Source of the DNA: Methanobacterium sp. UBA410
GTDB lineage: Archaea; Methanobacteriota; Methanobacteria; Methanobacteriales; Methanobacteriaceae
NCBI GenBank assembly: GCA_002498385.1
Contig: DAHH01000019.1
Location: 6,362 to 70,361 of the forward strand
Reading direction: 5' to 3'
DNA length: 64,000 nt
The first letter of the stretch is position 1; each line of letters begins with the position of its first letter. Positions 27,402 to 35,843 of the stretch are shown here, piece after piece. The notes under the pieces were generated by a model. The model saw only the letters and a program-made list of their open reading frames with translations, was not told where the DNA came from and searched no databases. Position numbers and translations under genes: made by a program.

Positions 27402-28442
27402 ATGAACCTCATCAACAAAATCAAGAACTTTCAAACACTTGAACTTCTCAATGAATCCAACAGAATCACACTAAAAGAACATGGAAATAAAATATCCCTT
27501 GAAAGAGCTGTTTTCCTTTCATGGTGGTGCGAGAGGGGAGACTGCGCATTCTGCTACATGTCCTCCCAAAAATCCAGGATCAGGAAACCAGAAACAGCGC
27601 GCAGAAATGAAGAATCCATCCTCACGGAGGCAGAACTCACAAGAAGAATAGGATGGAACATAGAGTTCTTATCAGGTGGCTACGGTTCATTCACAACCCC
27701 TGAAATTAAAAACATAGCCGGGAACATCTACAAAATAACTGGAAAGCCAGTATGGCTCAATGTTGGAATAACCAAAGATCTCGAGGCATACGGCGATGAA
27801 ATAGCAGGAGTGACAGGGGCAGTGGAAGCTGCAAACCCTCAGCTCCATGATAAGATCTGTCCAAGCAAATCCTTGGATGACATCGTTGAAATGCTTGAAC
27901 TTGCAGGGGATCTGGGATTTAAAAAAGCTATAACCATTATTCTGGGACTTGGAGAAACTCCAGAAGACCTTAAATATCTATGGGACATGATAGAAGATCT
28001 TGGAATTGACAGGGTGACTTTTTACTCCCTGAACCCCCACAAGGACACCATCTATGAGAACGAACCCCAGCCTGCATCACTCTACTATGCTGGGGTTGTT
28101 GCAGCCACCAGAATAAGGTTCCCAAAACTTAAAATAATCACTGGCACCTGGACAGACAACCTTGCCAACATAGGACCCCTGCTTCTTGCAGGTGCCAATG
28201 GACTTACCAAGTTTCCACTCTTCAAGATGTTCGGAACAGGACGCGGTAAAAGAGTTGAAGATGAAATTTTATGGGCTGGTAGAACACTTGAAGGAACCTT
28301 CACAGATTTTGACAGACTCTGCAATGGTGAAGTTCCCAATCCAAAACTCGAGCCATTCATAAAAAGATATATTGATCAATGTCTCAATAACAAACCAAAT
28401 AAAAGATTAAAACCAAAGAATGAATCAACAAACCAGATCTGA
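27402..28442 (+). CDS. BioB-like radical SAM protein with CX4CX2C motif
   Basis: The 346-residue protein has a radical SAM barrel. The cluster cysteines lie in WWCERGDCAFCYMSS, which is CX4CX2C instead of the usual CX3CX2C. Later segments (EAANPQLHDKICPSKS, IILGLGETPEDL, FYSLNPHKDT, LLAGANG) resemble the BioB/ThiH/HmdB group. HcgA/HmdB of methanogens also has an altered motif (CX5CX2C), so this may belong to the same wider group of cofactor-synthesis enzymes, but I cannot name its product. It lies 63 bases upstream of gatB; a strong GGAGG between them serves gatB. The tail of about 25 residues is basic and low in complexity. Confidence 0.82.
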   Translation: MNLINKIKNFQTLELLNESNRITLKEHGNKISLERAVFLSWWCERGDCAFCYMSSQKSRIRKPETARRNEESILTEAELTRRIGWNIEFLSGGYGSFTTPEIKNIAGNIYKITGKPVWLNVGITKDLEAYGDEIAGVTGAVEAANPQLHDKICPSKSLDDIVEMLELAGDLGFKKAITIILGLGETPEDLKYLWDMIEDLGIDRVTFYSLNPHKDTIYENEPQPASLYYAGVVAATRIRFPKLKIITGTWTDNLANIGPLLLAGANGLTKFPLFKMFGTGRGKRVEDEILWAGRTLEGTFTDFDRLCNGEVPNPKLEPFIKRYIDQCLNNKPNKRLKPKNESTNQI

Positions 28443-28504
28443 AATTTAAGCTCACAATAAGTTATAACCCACAAAATTCATACCAGGAGGAATAAACCAT
28501 TAAA

Positions 28505-29866
28505 ATGAAATGCGGATTGGAAATTCACGTTCAGCTTGAAACTGATTCCAAACTATTTTGCACATGTCACACAAATTATCAGGAAGCCCCTCCAAACTCA
28601 AACATATGCTACGTTTGTTTAAACCAGCCCGGGGCCAAGCCTTACCCACCAAACAGAGAGGCACTGGACGGGGCAGTGAAAATAGCCCTGATGCTTGGAT
28701 GTAAGATATCCCCGGATATAACATACTTCCAGCGTAAACACTATGACTACCCTGACCTCTCATCAGGATACCAGCGAACATCCATACCCATAGGTTTTGA
28801 GGGCGATCTAAACGGCATCAGAATAAGGGAGGTTCACCTTGAAGAGGACCCGGGCCAGTACAAGCCAGACCTTGGAATTGTTGACTTCAACAGGTCTGGA
28901 ATACCTTTAATTGAGATCGTGACAGAGCCTGACATGAAATCACCGGAAGAGGCACGTACATTTCTTAAAGAACTTATAAGAGTGTTGGAGTACAGTGGAA
29001 GTGCACGTGGAGAGGGAACCATGCGTGCAGACGTGAACATTTCCCTTGAAGGCGGTAAGAGGGCCGAGATCAAGAACATAAACTCCATAAAAGGGGCTTA
29101 CAAAGCCCTCAAGTTTGAGATGGTTCGTCAGAAAAACCTCCTTAAACGAGGAATAGAAATAAAACAGGAAACAAGAGCATTTCTTGAGTCACAGATGATA
29201 ACAGTTCCAATGCGTCTTAAAGAAGAGGCAGAAGATTACAGGTACATACCAGATCCTGATCTACCTCCAATGCTTGCAGAGGAAGAACGTATTGAGGCCA
29301 TAAGGGAAGCAATGCCGGAACCAGCCCACCTGAAAACAGAACGTTTCGTTGAAGAGTATGGAATTGAAAGATCCCATGCAAAGGTTTTAACATCAGAACT
29401 GGAGCTTGCAGATACATTTGAAGAGGTTGCAAAGAGTGTTGATCCAGAGTTTGCTGCCCTCTGGATGAGGGATGAGCTCAAGAGGGTTATCTACTACAAC
29501 AAGATGAGCTTCAAGGAAAGTGGAATAACCACAGCCCAGATAGTGGAACTTCTCAAGATGTTGCAGTCTAAGGAGATCACAACCAAGGCAGGACAGAGGA
29601 TTGTTGAGAAACTGCCTGGAAACAGTGAAATGCCCCGTAAGATAGCAGAGGATCTGGGACTTTTAGGTGTTGTAGAAGAGGATGCTGTCTTGAAGGCAGT
29701 GAAACAGGCTGTGGATGAAAACCCGGCAGCTGTTTCAGACTACTGTGAAGGTAAGAAAAATGCTGTGAACTTCTTGATAGGCCAAGTAATGAGGTTAACA
29801 AGGGGTAAAGCAGATCCAGGAGAAACTTTCAAGCTTATTGAGAAGGAGTTAAAAGAGAGAGTTTAG
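28505..29866 (+). CDS. gatB: Asp/Glu-tRNA amidotransferase subunit B
   Basis: GatB works with GatA and GatC to convert misacylated Asp-tRNA(Asn) or Glu-tRNA(Gln) to the amidated form. The family start is clear (CGLEIHVQLETDSKLFC), with four zinc cysteines Cys19, Cys21, Cys35 and Cys38. The kinase-like core shows HYDYPDLSSGYQ, RIREVHLEEDPGQY, VDFNRSGIPLIEIVTEPD and RADVNISL. The C-terminal YqeY-like tail domain (from about residue 300) binds tRNA. No gatA or gatC gene is in the window. A GAGG-type ribosome site lies just upstream. Confidence 0.96.
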   Translation: MKCGLEIHVQLETDSKLFCTCHTNYQEAPPNSNICYVCLNQPGAKPYPPNREALDGAVKIALMLGCKISPDITYFQRKHYDYPDLSSGYQRTSIPIGFEGDLNGIRIREVHLEEDPGQYKPDLGIVDFNRSGIPLIEIVTEPDMKSPEEARTFLKELIRVLEYSGSARGEGTMRADVNISLEGGKRAEIKNINSIKGAYKALKFEMVRQKNLLKRGIEIKQETRAFLESQMITVPMRLKEEAEDYRYIPDPDLPPMLAEEERIEAIREAMPEPAHLKTERFVEEYGIERSHAKVLTSELELADTFEEVAKSVDPEFAALWMRDELKRVIYYNKMSFKESGITTAQIVELLKMLQSKEITTKAGQRIVEKLPGNSEMPRKIAEDLGLLGVVEEDAVLKAVKQAVDENPAAVSDYCEGKKNAVNFLIGQVMRLTRGKADPGETFKLIEKELKERV

Positions 29867-29886
29867 ATCTACTTAAACAGTTTTTT

Positions 29887-29962
29887 AAGCTTTACATTTA
29901 ACTCTAAGCTTTACATTTAACTCTAAGCTTTACATTTAACTCTAAACTTTACACCTAACTTT
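29887..29962. repeat. 19-bp tandem repeat, three perfect copies plus one degenerate
   Basis: AAGCTTTACATTTAACTCT is found at 29887-29905, 29906-29924 and 29925-29943. A fourth, altered copy runs to 29962. It lies between gatB and the DUF504 gene. Confidence 0.92.
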
Positions 29963-30059
29963 ACTAATTCAGGGAATTTTGTTGGACCAACTGAAGTTTT
30001 GGGTCAACATGTTCAAGTTTGAGGATACCTTTGGATTCTCAAACATCAAAATCCTCACG

Positions 30060-30287
30060 ATGGCAAAAAATATCATAAACATGATTTTATGGCATCCTGA
30101 AATGGATATTAACAAGGCCAAAATAACCTATGTACATAGGGGGGCTAAAGGAAACCTTAAAACAATTAATGGAGATTTTATTGAAGGTTTAAAAGGTGGA
30201 TTTTTAATACTGAAGGATGGAACACAAATTCCATGCCATAGAATTGTTAAAATAGAACTTAAAGATAGGTTGTTATGGAAAAAATGA
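30060..30287 (+). CDS. DUF504/MJ1316-type RNA-end binding domain protein
   Basis: The product from ATG 30060 is a 75-residue DUF504 (UPF0248) protein. Family residues are visible: NMILWHPEMDINK, YVHRGAKGNLKTI, GGFLILKDGTQIPCHRIVKIEL. The related MJ1316 domain is linked by context to RNA cyclic-phosphate ends and RNA repair; I infer RNA binding. The frame stays open upstream to 29979, but the extra 27 residues are not typical, so 30060 is preferred. It has no clear Shine-Dalgarno motif. Confidence 0.82.
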   Translation: MAKNIINMILWHPEMDINKAKITYVHRGAKGNLKTINGDFIEGLKGGFLILKDGTQIPCHRIVKIELKDRLLWKK

Positions 30288-30341
30288 GTTTGAATGATGA
30301 TTAATTAAATGATGCTTAAGATCTTAAATAGGAGACTTTAA

Positions 30342-31148
30342 ATGACGAGTTCAGCTTTAGTAAAAGATTACATGACTCGAAATGTCATCACTGTAACCCC
30401 TGAAACGCCCAACAACGAAGTTATAGAGCTCATGAAACGTACTGGCCACGATGGTTTTCCTGTTAAAAGCAATGGAGAAGTGATTGGAATAGTTACAGCA
30501 TTTGATCTTCTCCTTAAGGAGTGGGTACCAGAGGTCAAGGGAATAATGTCAACTGACGTGGTTGTTGCAGACCATGAAATGCCCATAAACGATGCATCAA
30601 GGGTGATGTTTCGTATGGGAATATCAAGACTTCCTGTTGTGGATAAACAGGGAAAGTTAGTTGGTATACTTACAAATACCGACATCGTACGTTCTCATAT
30701 TGAAAGATCCACTCCCATGAAGGTTAAAAATTTCAAAAAAACCCTGGAAGACCTTTACAACATAAAAACCAGGATAGTCCGCATGAAGGTACCCATAAAG
30801 GAGTTAAGGCCAACTCAGGACAAGATATACGCTGATGAACTGCAAGGAAGGACTTATGAACTTAAAAGGGGTCTTGCAGAGCCAACAATAGTTGTTAAGG
30901 TTGGAAACCGTTTTGTGCTTGTTGATGGACACCACAGAACTGTTGCAGCACGTAAATTGGGTTATAATGAGATTGATGCATACGTGATCCAAATTGATGA
31001 GGACATGAGACTTGGACTTGAAAAAACAGCCGATAAAGATGGCATATTTTCATTTGAGGACATAAAAATAGTAGACGATGCACAGCACCCCCTGATTGCA
31101 TTAACCGAAAGCATGAAAAAAGGAACTGAGTCTAAAAAAGGAGGTTAA
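30342..31148 (+). CDS. Two-CBS plus ParB/Srx-like domain protein
   Basis: Residues about 8-62 and 66-122 are two CBS motifs (GHDGFPVKSNGEVIGIVTAFD and GISRLPVVDKQGKLVGILTN, shown in part). The second half is a ParB/sulfiredoxin-like domain with VPIKELRPTQDK, the GLAEPTIVVKVG segment and the VDGHHRTVAARKLG motif that in ParB relatives binds nucleotides. This CBS-ParB fusion is known in archaea and may sense adenylate ligands, with an unknown enzymatic or regulatory output. hisE starts three bases after its stop, so they are probably co-transcribed. Confidence 0.87.
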   Translation: MTSSALVKDYMTRNVITVTPETPNNEVIELMKRTGHDGFPVKSNGEVIGIVTAFDLLLKEWVPEVKGIMSTDVVVADHEMPINDASRVMFRMGISRLPVVDKQGKLVGILTNTDIVRSHIERSTPMKVKNFKKTLEDLYNIKTRIVRMKVPIKELRPTQDKIYADELQGRTYELKRGLAEPTIVVKVGNRFVLVDGHHRTVAARKLGYNEIDAYVIQIDEDMRLGLEKTADKDGIFSFEDIKIVDDAQHPLIALTESMKKGTESKKGG

Positions 31149-31151
31149 AAA

Positions 31152-31439
31152 GTGAAAGACGAGGTAATCAGGGAAGTTTACCAGGTTCTCGAGGAGAGAA
31201 GGGACAATCCAATAGATTCTTACACCTCAAAAATTATGAGGGACAGCGACAAAAGGGCGGAGGACAAGATACTTGAGAAAGTGGGTGAAGAAGCAGCTGA
31301 GGTTATACTTGCATCAAAAAATGATGAAAACCTTGTTTACGAATCCGTTGACCTCATATTCCACACACTGCTCCTTCTGGTTTACAAGGGCGTTGATCTG
31401 GATGAAGTTTTCGATGAGTTCAAGCGCAGGAGGCACTGA
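31152..31439 (+). CDS. hisE: Phosphoribosyl-ATP pyrophosphohydrolase HisE
   Basis: HisE carries out the second step of histidine synthesis, cleaving pyrophosphate from phosphoribosyl-ATP. The MazG-like helices are clear: the SYTSKIM loop, then [18 protein letters not shown] with metal-binding glutamates, and [14 protein letters not shown]. Length is 95 residues, normal. GTG 31152 is the start, with AGGAGG (31139-31144) inside the end of the preceding gene. It is separate from other his genes in this window. Confidence 0.95.
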   Translation: MKDEVIREVYQVLEERRDNPIDSYTSKIMRDSDKRAEDKILEKVGEEAAEVILASKNDENLVYESVDLIFHTLLLLVYKGVDLDEVFDEFKRRRH

Positions 31440-31602
31440 TTTTTAAAGGTTTTTTTTCAATACCCTTCCAGCTCATACTCCTTTTTACACGAGTTAAAAT
31501 AGACTTTTTTTTGGAATTTTAGGAAATTTTCATGAAAAACAGGTTCAACTAAAATAAAATAAAAAATTGATGTGATCTTAACTTTTTACTTTAATCCAAA
31601 TC

Positions 31603-32145
31603 CTAGCTTTTTACTTCCTTCATGAACCGGGTTTTAACTGCGCACGGATCCATATCAATTATTGGAACCTTTGCATTGCCCTTTTCAACCTTCACATGGA
31701 CGAAAACAGGTCCTTTGCTCTTTAAAACTTCATTGAAGTTGATTTCATCCTTGAAGAAAAATGTTTTCCTGAATCCAATGGACTCTGCAACTTTTTTAAG
31801 GTTAACTGTTGAGGCGTAGGTTTTCTGGCATCCTGTTGAACCGTAGCACCCGTTGTCAAGAACCACAAGGATTAGGTTTTCTGGGTTCTGGTTGTAGGTT
31901 GTGACAAGGCTTCCAAGGTTCATAAGAACGGAGCCGTCACCGTCCAGGACCACGACCTTTTTGTCTGTGGACATTGAAAGCCCAAGCCCGATTGAGGAGG
32001 CCATGCCCATTGAGCCCATCATGTAAAAGTGGGTTTTCGAATCTTTAACATGATACAGTTCCCTTGAAGGGAATCCTATGTTACATATTACCAGTTCGTC
32101 CTTAAGCTGTCCTGTGATCCGGGAGATAGCATCTATTCGTTTCAT
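31603..32145 (-). CDS. comE: Sulfopyruvate decarboxylase beta subunit
   Basis: ComE and ComD decarboxylate sulfopyruvate to sulfoacetaldehyde in coenzyme M synthesis. ComE is the thiamine-diphosphate-binding half: [16 protein letters not shown], then the [18 protein letters not shown] pattern (the GDG...N motif) and [11 protein letters not shown]. Its length (180 residues) fits. It is separated from comD by 2.5 kb containing a redox island, whereas the two subunit genes are usually adjacent. Confidence 0.93.
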   Translation of the reverse strand: MKRIDAISRITGQLKDELVICNIGFPSRELYHVKDSKTHFYMMGSMGMASSIGLGLSMSTDKKVVVLDGDGSVLMNLGSLVTTYNQNPENLILVVLDNGCYGSTGCQKTYASTVNLKKVAESIGFRKTFFFKDEINFNEVLKSKGPVFVHVKVEKGNAKVPIIDMDPCAVKTRFMKEVKS

Positions 32146-32243
32146 GTTTTTTCATCCTTGATTCAATTTATTCCAACCATCTTTTTCAATTCATTACTCT
32201 CTTCTTTAATCTTAAGCCATTTCCTGTTCTCTATAAACTAAAT

Positions 32244-32672
32244 TTACAAATCTCTCTCAAGTTTGATAACAGCATCCTGCACTGCTGATGTTAACTTAAC
32301 ACCATTCTCTTCACCTAAAATCATGGAGTACCTTTTGAAGAGGTTTTTCCAGCATGCAACTATTTTCTCTGTTAGTTCCAGTCCTTCTTCTGTGGGGTGG
32401 AGTGATGGTGATTTTCCTTCAACTTTCCTCTCAACAAAACCCTTGTGCTCCAGTTTGTCCACAAAACGCGAGATTGTTGATGGTTTAAGATCAAGTTCAC
32501 GGCTCAGACGGCTTTGGGATATTCCCGGGTTTTTGTTGATTAGCATGAGGGCAAGAGCCTGGGATGGGAAGAGGTCTGTTTCTCTGAATTCTTCCTCAGC
32601 CATTCTGGTCAGTACCCTTGACAATCTGCTGCTTGTGAAGTATAAACAGTTACAGAGGGATCCATCCACCAT
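32244..32672 (-). CDS. MarR-family transcription regulator
   Basis: The 142-residue protein shows the winged helix-turn-helix of the MarR family: LFPSQALALMLINKNPG, SQSRLSRELDLKPSTISRFVDKLEHKG (recognition region), and the wing around VERKVEGKSPSLHPTEEG. Two cysteines near the N-terminus (in SLCNCLYF) could be redox-sensitive. It is divergent from the flavoprotein gene, and two palindromes lie between them, so it probably represses itself and the redox genes. The ligand or oxidant is not known. Confidence 0.9.
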   Translation of the reverse strand: MVDGSLCNCLYFTSSRLSRVLTRMAEEEFRETDLFPSQALALMLINKNPGISQSRLSRELDLKPSTISRFVDKLEHKGFVERKVEGKSPSLHPTEEGLELTEKIVACWKNLFKRYSMILGEENGVKLTSAVQDAVIKLERDL

Positions 32673-32692
32673 AATCTTTTCTCCTGTATTTA

Positions 32693-32738
32693 AATGCTTT
32701 TAAAGCATTAGAAAATGAATTTTTCAACTTTAAAAGTT
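32693..32738. promoter_or_regulatory. Two palindromes, probable MarR operators
   Basis: AATGCTTT-T-AAAGCATT (32693-32709) is a perfect 8-bp inverted repeat. AACTTT-A-AAAGTT (32726-32738) is a second one. They lie 20-66 bases upstream of the MarR start, as expected for autoregulation. Confidence 0.55.
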
Positions 32739-32854
32739 AATATGTTGCTGTCGGTATAAAAAATTGTTCCCTGATTGTGGTGAACCTGGATTTTTGGTGT
32801 ATCACACATGGTTTACGCAGCAACTTGAAAAAGATTCATGCAGCATCTATAGAA

Positions 32855-32880
32855 AGATTTATATATGTTTGTACATACAA
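32855..32880 (+). promoter_or_regulatory. TATA box with overlapping small palindrome upstream of the flavoprotein gene
   Basis: AGATTTATATATG is a strong TATA element. TTGTA-CA-TACAA (32869-32880) follows at once, where a repressor could block polymerase. The flavoprotein ATG lies at 32908, with GAGGT at 32896-32900. Confidence 0.5.
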
Positions 32881-32907
32881 TCTTCTTTGAGGATAGAGGT
32901 TCAAAAA

Positions 32908-33459
32908 ATGAAAGTACTGGGATTTGTTGGAAGCCCAAGGGAAGGCTCAAACACAGGAATAATGGTTGATGAAGTTTTAAAAGGAGCTTCTGATGAAGGA
33001 GCTGAAACAAAGGTCTTCAACCTCAACAAAATGAACATAAAACCATGCCAGGCATGCCAGCACTGTAAAGGCAATGCTGGTGAATGTGCCACAGACGATG
33101 ACATGCAAGATATTTACAAAGAGATAAAGGAAGCAGATGCTTTTGTACTCGGCGCACCTATCTACATGTGGCAGATGTCTGCCCAGGCAAAGCTGTTCAT
33201 AGATAGGCTTTATGCGTTCTTCAAGACTGGATTTGAAGAAAAGTACGGTAAAAAAGATGTGGCACTGGTTTTCACACAGGGGAACCCTGAAGACATGTTT
33301 GCAGGATACATAGACTCCACAAAAGACATGTTCAACTTCCTGGGTTACAACGTCAAGGGCGTGCTTTCTGCAAAAGGAAACCAGGCACCAGGAGACGTTA
33401 AAAATAAGGAAACTATTCTTAAAAAAGCAAGAGAGATAGGTAAAGACCTGGCCAACTAA
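32908..33459 (+). CDS. Flavodoxin-like NAD(P)H-dependent FMN reductase / iron-sulphur flavoprotein type
   Basis: The 183-residue product matches the methanogen flavoprotein family: [17 protein letters not shown] (FMN-phosphate loop), the cysteine segment [14 protein letters not shown], then [25 protein letters not shown]. The compact cysteine pattern CX2CX2CX6C resembles that of iron-sulphur flavoproteins, which move electrons to O2, peroxide or unknown acceptors. The frame extends upstream to 32764, but ATG 32908 with its ribosome site and TATA box is the better start. It is divergent from MarR, which probably controls it. Confidence 0.88.
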   Translation: MKVLGFVGSPREGSNTGIMVDEVLKGASDEGAETKVFNLNKMNIKPCQACQHCKGNAGECATDDDMQDIYKEIKEADAFVLGAPIYMWQMSAQAKLFIDRLYAFFKTGFEEKYGKKDVALVFTQGNPEDMFAGYIDSTKDMFNFLGYNVKGVLSAKGNQAPGDVKNKETILKKAREIGKDLAN

Positions 33460-33483
33460 AAATTTTTATTTTTTAATTTTATT

Positions 33484-33523
33484 ATTTTTGTTAATTGATG
33501 TAAATTTTTGTTAATTGATGTAA
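33484..33523. repeat. 20-bp perfect tandem duplication
   Basis: ATTTTTGTTAATTGATGTAA at 33484-33503 is repeated at once at 33504-33523, in the gap between the flavoprotein and nitroreductase genes. Confidence 0.92.
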
Positions 33524-33554
33524 AAAGAGTCAACAAGGTTACGAGGTTTTTAAA

Positions 33555-34091
33555 GTGGAAAATGAAGCACTGGAAAATGAAGCATTGAAGGTTATAAAAA
33601 ATCGTAAAAGTGTGAGAAATTATCTGGATAAACCTGTTGGTGAAAAAGACCTGGAAACTTTGATAAAATCAGGTATGGCTGCACCAAGTGCTGTTAATTT
33701 AAGACCATGGGATTTTTTAGCTGTTAAAAATGGATCCACACTCAAAGCTCTGGCAGATGTAATGCCCTTCGGTAAAATGCTCTCTGGTGCGGGTGCAGCA
33801 TTGATAGTCTGTGGCACGCCTGAGAAATCCGTGCCGAATGCTCCTGAATTTTGGGTACAGGACTGTTCTGCTGCTTCAGAGAATATTCTTCTGGCTGCAG
33901 AATCCATGGGACTTGGAGCTGTTTGGCTGGGTGTTTATCCAGTTAAAGAACGAATCCAAGGCGTTAGAAACATCCTTAACATCCCTGAAAACGTTGTTCC
34001 CCTGAACATCATTTCAATAGGTTATCCTGCAGGTGCAGAAAAGCCCAAAAACAAGTTTGAGGTGGAAAAAATTCATAAAGAGAAATGGTGA
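33555..34091 (+). CDS. Nitroreductase family protein
   Basis: The 178-residue protein belongs to the FMN-dependent nitroreductase family: IKNRKSVRNYLDKPV at the N-terminus, GMAAPSAVNLRPWDFLAV, then NILLAAESMGLGAVWLGVYP and the IISIGYPAGAEKP end. Methanogen members probably reduce quinones, nitro compounds or act in oxidative stress. Start GTG 33555 lies downstream of GAGG. The first codons contain an in-frame 15-bp duplication (33558-33572 and 33573-33587) that gives ENEALENEAL. It is part of the redox island between comE and comD. Confidence 0.9.
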   Translation: MENEALENEALKVIKNRKSVRNYLDKPVGEKDLETLIKSGMAAPSAVNLRPWDFLAVKNGSTLKALADVMPFGKMLSGAGAALIVCGTPEKSVPNAPEFWVQDCSAASENILLAAESMGLGAVWLGVYPVKERIQGVRNILNIPENVVPLNIISIGYPAGAEKPKNKFEVEKIHKEKW

Positions 34092-34187
34092 GAGCTTTTT
34101 TAGTTGTTTAACTTAATTTTTTAGTTTAATCTTTTTTAGATATAAAATTTTAAATGTTTTTTTATTTTTAAAATTTAATTTTGTGTG

Positions 34188-34219
34188 ATATGATAAGAAA
34201 ATAATATGATAAGAAAATA
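34188..34219. repeat. 16-bp perfect tandem duplication
   Basis: ATATGATAAGAAAATA at 34188-34203 is repeated at 34204-34219, just upstream of the shortened flavodoxin gene. Confidence 0.92.
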
Positions 34220-34235
34220 TGGAAAGTGAGAGCAG

Positions 34236-34583
34236 ATGAAGGTCATGGCATTTAATGGAAGCTCAAGAAAGAGGGGAAACACTGCAGCCCTGCTTGAGAA
34301 AGCCCTTGAAGGGGCCAGACCAGAGGGAGCAGAAACAGAACTAATTCACATCTACGATCTGGATTATAAAGGATGTAAAAGTTGTTTTGTCTGCAAGCTG
34401 AAGGGAAGTAAAAGCTACGGAAGACGTGCTCAGCGGGACGCTTTGACACCCTTACTTGAAGAGGTTAAAAACTGTGATGCTCTTATATTGGGTTCAGAAT
34501 TAAAGGCAAAAAGGCACAGGGAAGTTTTCCCTGAGGACTGTGAGAAGGCCTTCAAGATGGGTGCCAGGTTTGCAGGAAGATGA
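34236..34583 (+). pseudogene. Internally deleted NADPH-dependent FMN reductase
   Basis: The first 85 residues are a good flavodoxin-like FMN reductase: MKVMAFNGSSRKRGNTAALL, the CKSCFVCKLKG cysteines, and NCDALILGS. In the family this is followed by PIYF and some 70 residues of the second half of the fold. Here the sequence jumps from ILGS to ELKAKRHREVFPEDCEKAF, which is a normal C-terminal end. The frame is kept, so a shortened protein may still be made, but it lacks the second part of the FMN site and is unlikely to be a working reductase. Confidence 0.72.
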
Positions 34584-34678
34584 TGTGTTTGTTGACCAAG
34601 TCCAAAGTCCTTCTAATTTCAACACTCTTCAGGTTCAATTTATTTTTAAGCTTCAATCAATCTTCATCACCAGATTCA

Positions 34679-35176
34679 TCACCAGAATGTGATGTTAAGG
34701 AGCACTCCAACTGGCATGCTCCCTGTTTCGGCCAGCTTCCATGATTTTTCAATTACTTCGAGGGCTTCATCAGGTGTTTGTGGGTTGAAGTAAGGAACGT
34801 CCAGTGCATCGAGAATCTTGGATGTGGCCTTGCCCATGGGTATCTGTGCTGATATCCCCTCGCCAAGGGTTCCTCTCTGGCTTATGACCATTAAAATTGG
34901 GAATCTGTAAAGTTTAAAGAGTGATGCAAGCACGTTAACCGAGTTTCCAAGCCCTGAGTTCTGCATGAGAATTGCGGGTTTTCTGCCCCCCATGAAGGCA
35001 CCGGCACATATTCCAAAACCTTCTTCCTCCCGGGTTACAGGTACGTGGGTTATCTCAGGGTCGCATTCAATCATTTTCAGAACCTTTCCAAGGTTAACAC
35101 ATGGTACGCTCACTATAAAATCTATTCCTGCTTTTTTCAGGGCATCATAAACTGCTTGACTGCTGTCCAACTTCAT
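34679..35176 (-). CDS. comD: Sulfopyruvate decarboxylase alpha subunit
   Basis: ComD pairs with ComE and provides the pyrimidine-side residues of the ThDP active site. The sequence shows [56 protein letters not shown] (read here in two family blocks), [14 protein letters not shown] and the C-terminal MPVGVLLN. The glutamate in REEEG activates the cofactor. Length (165 residues) is normal. It lies alone on the minus strand between the shortened flavodoxin gene and the CobN island. Confidence 0.93.
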   Translation of the reverse strand: MKLDSSQAVYDALKKAGIDFIVSVPCVNLGKVLKMIECDPEITHVPVTREEEGFGICAGAFMGGRKPAILMQNSGLGNSVNVLASLFKLYRFPILMVISQRGTLGEGISAQIPMGKATSKILDALDVPYFNPQTPDEALEVIEKSWKLAETGSMPVGVLLNITFW

Positions 35177-35675
35177 ACACCTTTTATTTAAATTCTTACC
35201 TGGTTAAATTTAATCAACGCATTTAATTGAAAATTCCATTTAATTGAAAATCTTTTTCTCTGTTATAGAAGTATATCATCATGTAATTTAACTTTTTCAG
35301 GCAATGAACTGTGGGTTCGTAGTGTATCCACTTACAGTAATGGACTTTTAAAAACAATCTGAAAAACTAGAAATAAATTTTAATGGTTTAAGCTGATGTT
35401 TAGGTTAAGTCCTGAAGTTTGTTTATCTTTTTTTACAAAACAAATAGCGTAGGGATCCGCTATGTAAATTTAGCCTGTATGGATCCCCACATCTTGTATC
35501 GAAGGAAATGGCTGAATTAATAACATTCAATCAAATTCCATGATTTAGTAATAACAAACTCATTCTTCTTCCTATTGTAGATACCTTTCCCTTGATAATA
35601 TTTAATAATTTCTATTTCTTCTGTATTATTACTTTCACCTTGAATCCATGGATTTTCGTAATAATCAGGATTAAG
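35177..35675. other. Gene-free spacer upstream of the adhesin promoter
   Basis: AT-rich with no gene. A pair GGGATCC/GGATCCC at about 35453 and 35481 forms a weak inverted repeat. TATTATTACTTTC near 35622-35634 may be an outlying copy of the regulatory box seen closer to the adhesin gene. Confidence 0.5.
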
Positions 35676-35713
35676 TTATTACTATTTGAGGTTATTTAAG
35701 TAAATAGTAATAA
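35676..35713. repeat. Perfect 12-bp inverted repeat upstream of the adhesin gene
   Basis: TTATTACTATTT (35676-35687) and AAATAGTAATAA (35702-35713) are exact reverse complements with a 14-base loop. Each arm contains the AGTAATA core of the boxes that follow. It lies about 130-170 bases upstream of the adhesin start, outside the core promoter. Confidence 0.85.
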
Positions 35714-35725
35714 AACTAACTTAAG

Positions 35726-35800
35726 TATTACTTTCGAGATGATTTTTCCTTTAAAAGTAATAATAATAATTGGATCGAAAGTATTATAAGTATATGACTC
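35726..35800 (+). promoter_or_regulatory. Three-box operator and TATA promoter of the adhesin gene
   Basis: Box 1 TATTACTT starts at 35726, box 2 AAAGTAATAATA at 35754 and box 3 AAAGTATTATA at 35778. The offsets are 28 and 24 bases. The same three boxes with the same offsets occur upstream of the DUF2162 gene. Box 3 merges into the TATA-like ATTATAAGTATATG. An inverted pair TACTTTCGA (35729) and TCGAAAGTA (35775) is also present. Confidence 0.6.
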
Positions 35801-35843
35801 TAACCACAAATTGTACTTACAATAAGAAAAGGAGGTGAAAAGT

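Noticed and set aside
35453..35488. GGGATCC/GGATCCC inverted pair as a regulatory site
   Set aside because: Each arm is itself nearly palindromic, so a distant pair is likely by chance.
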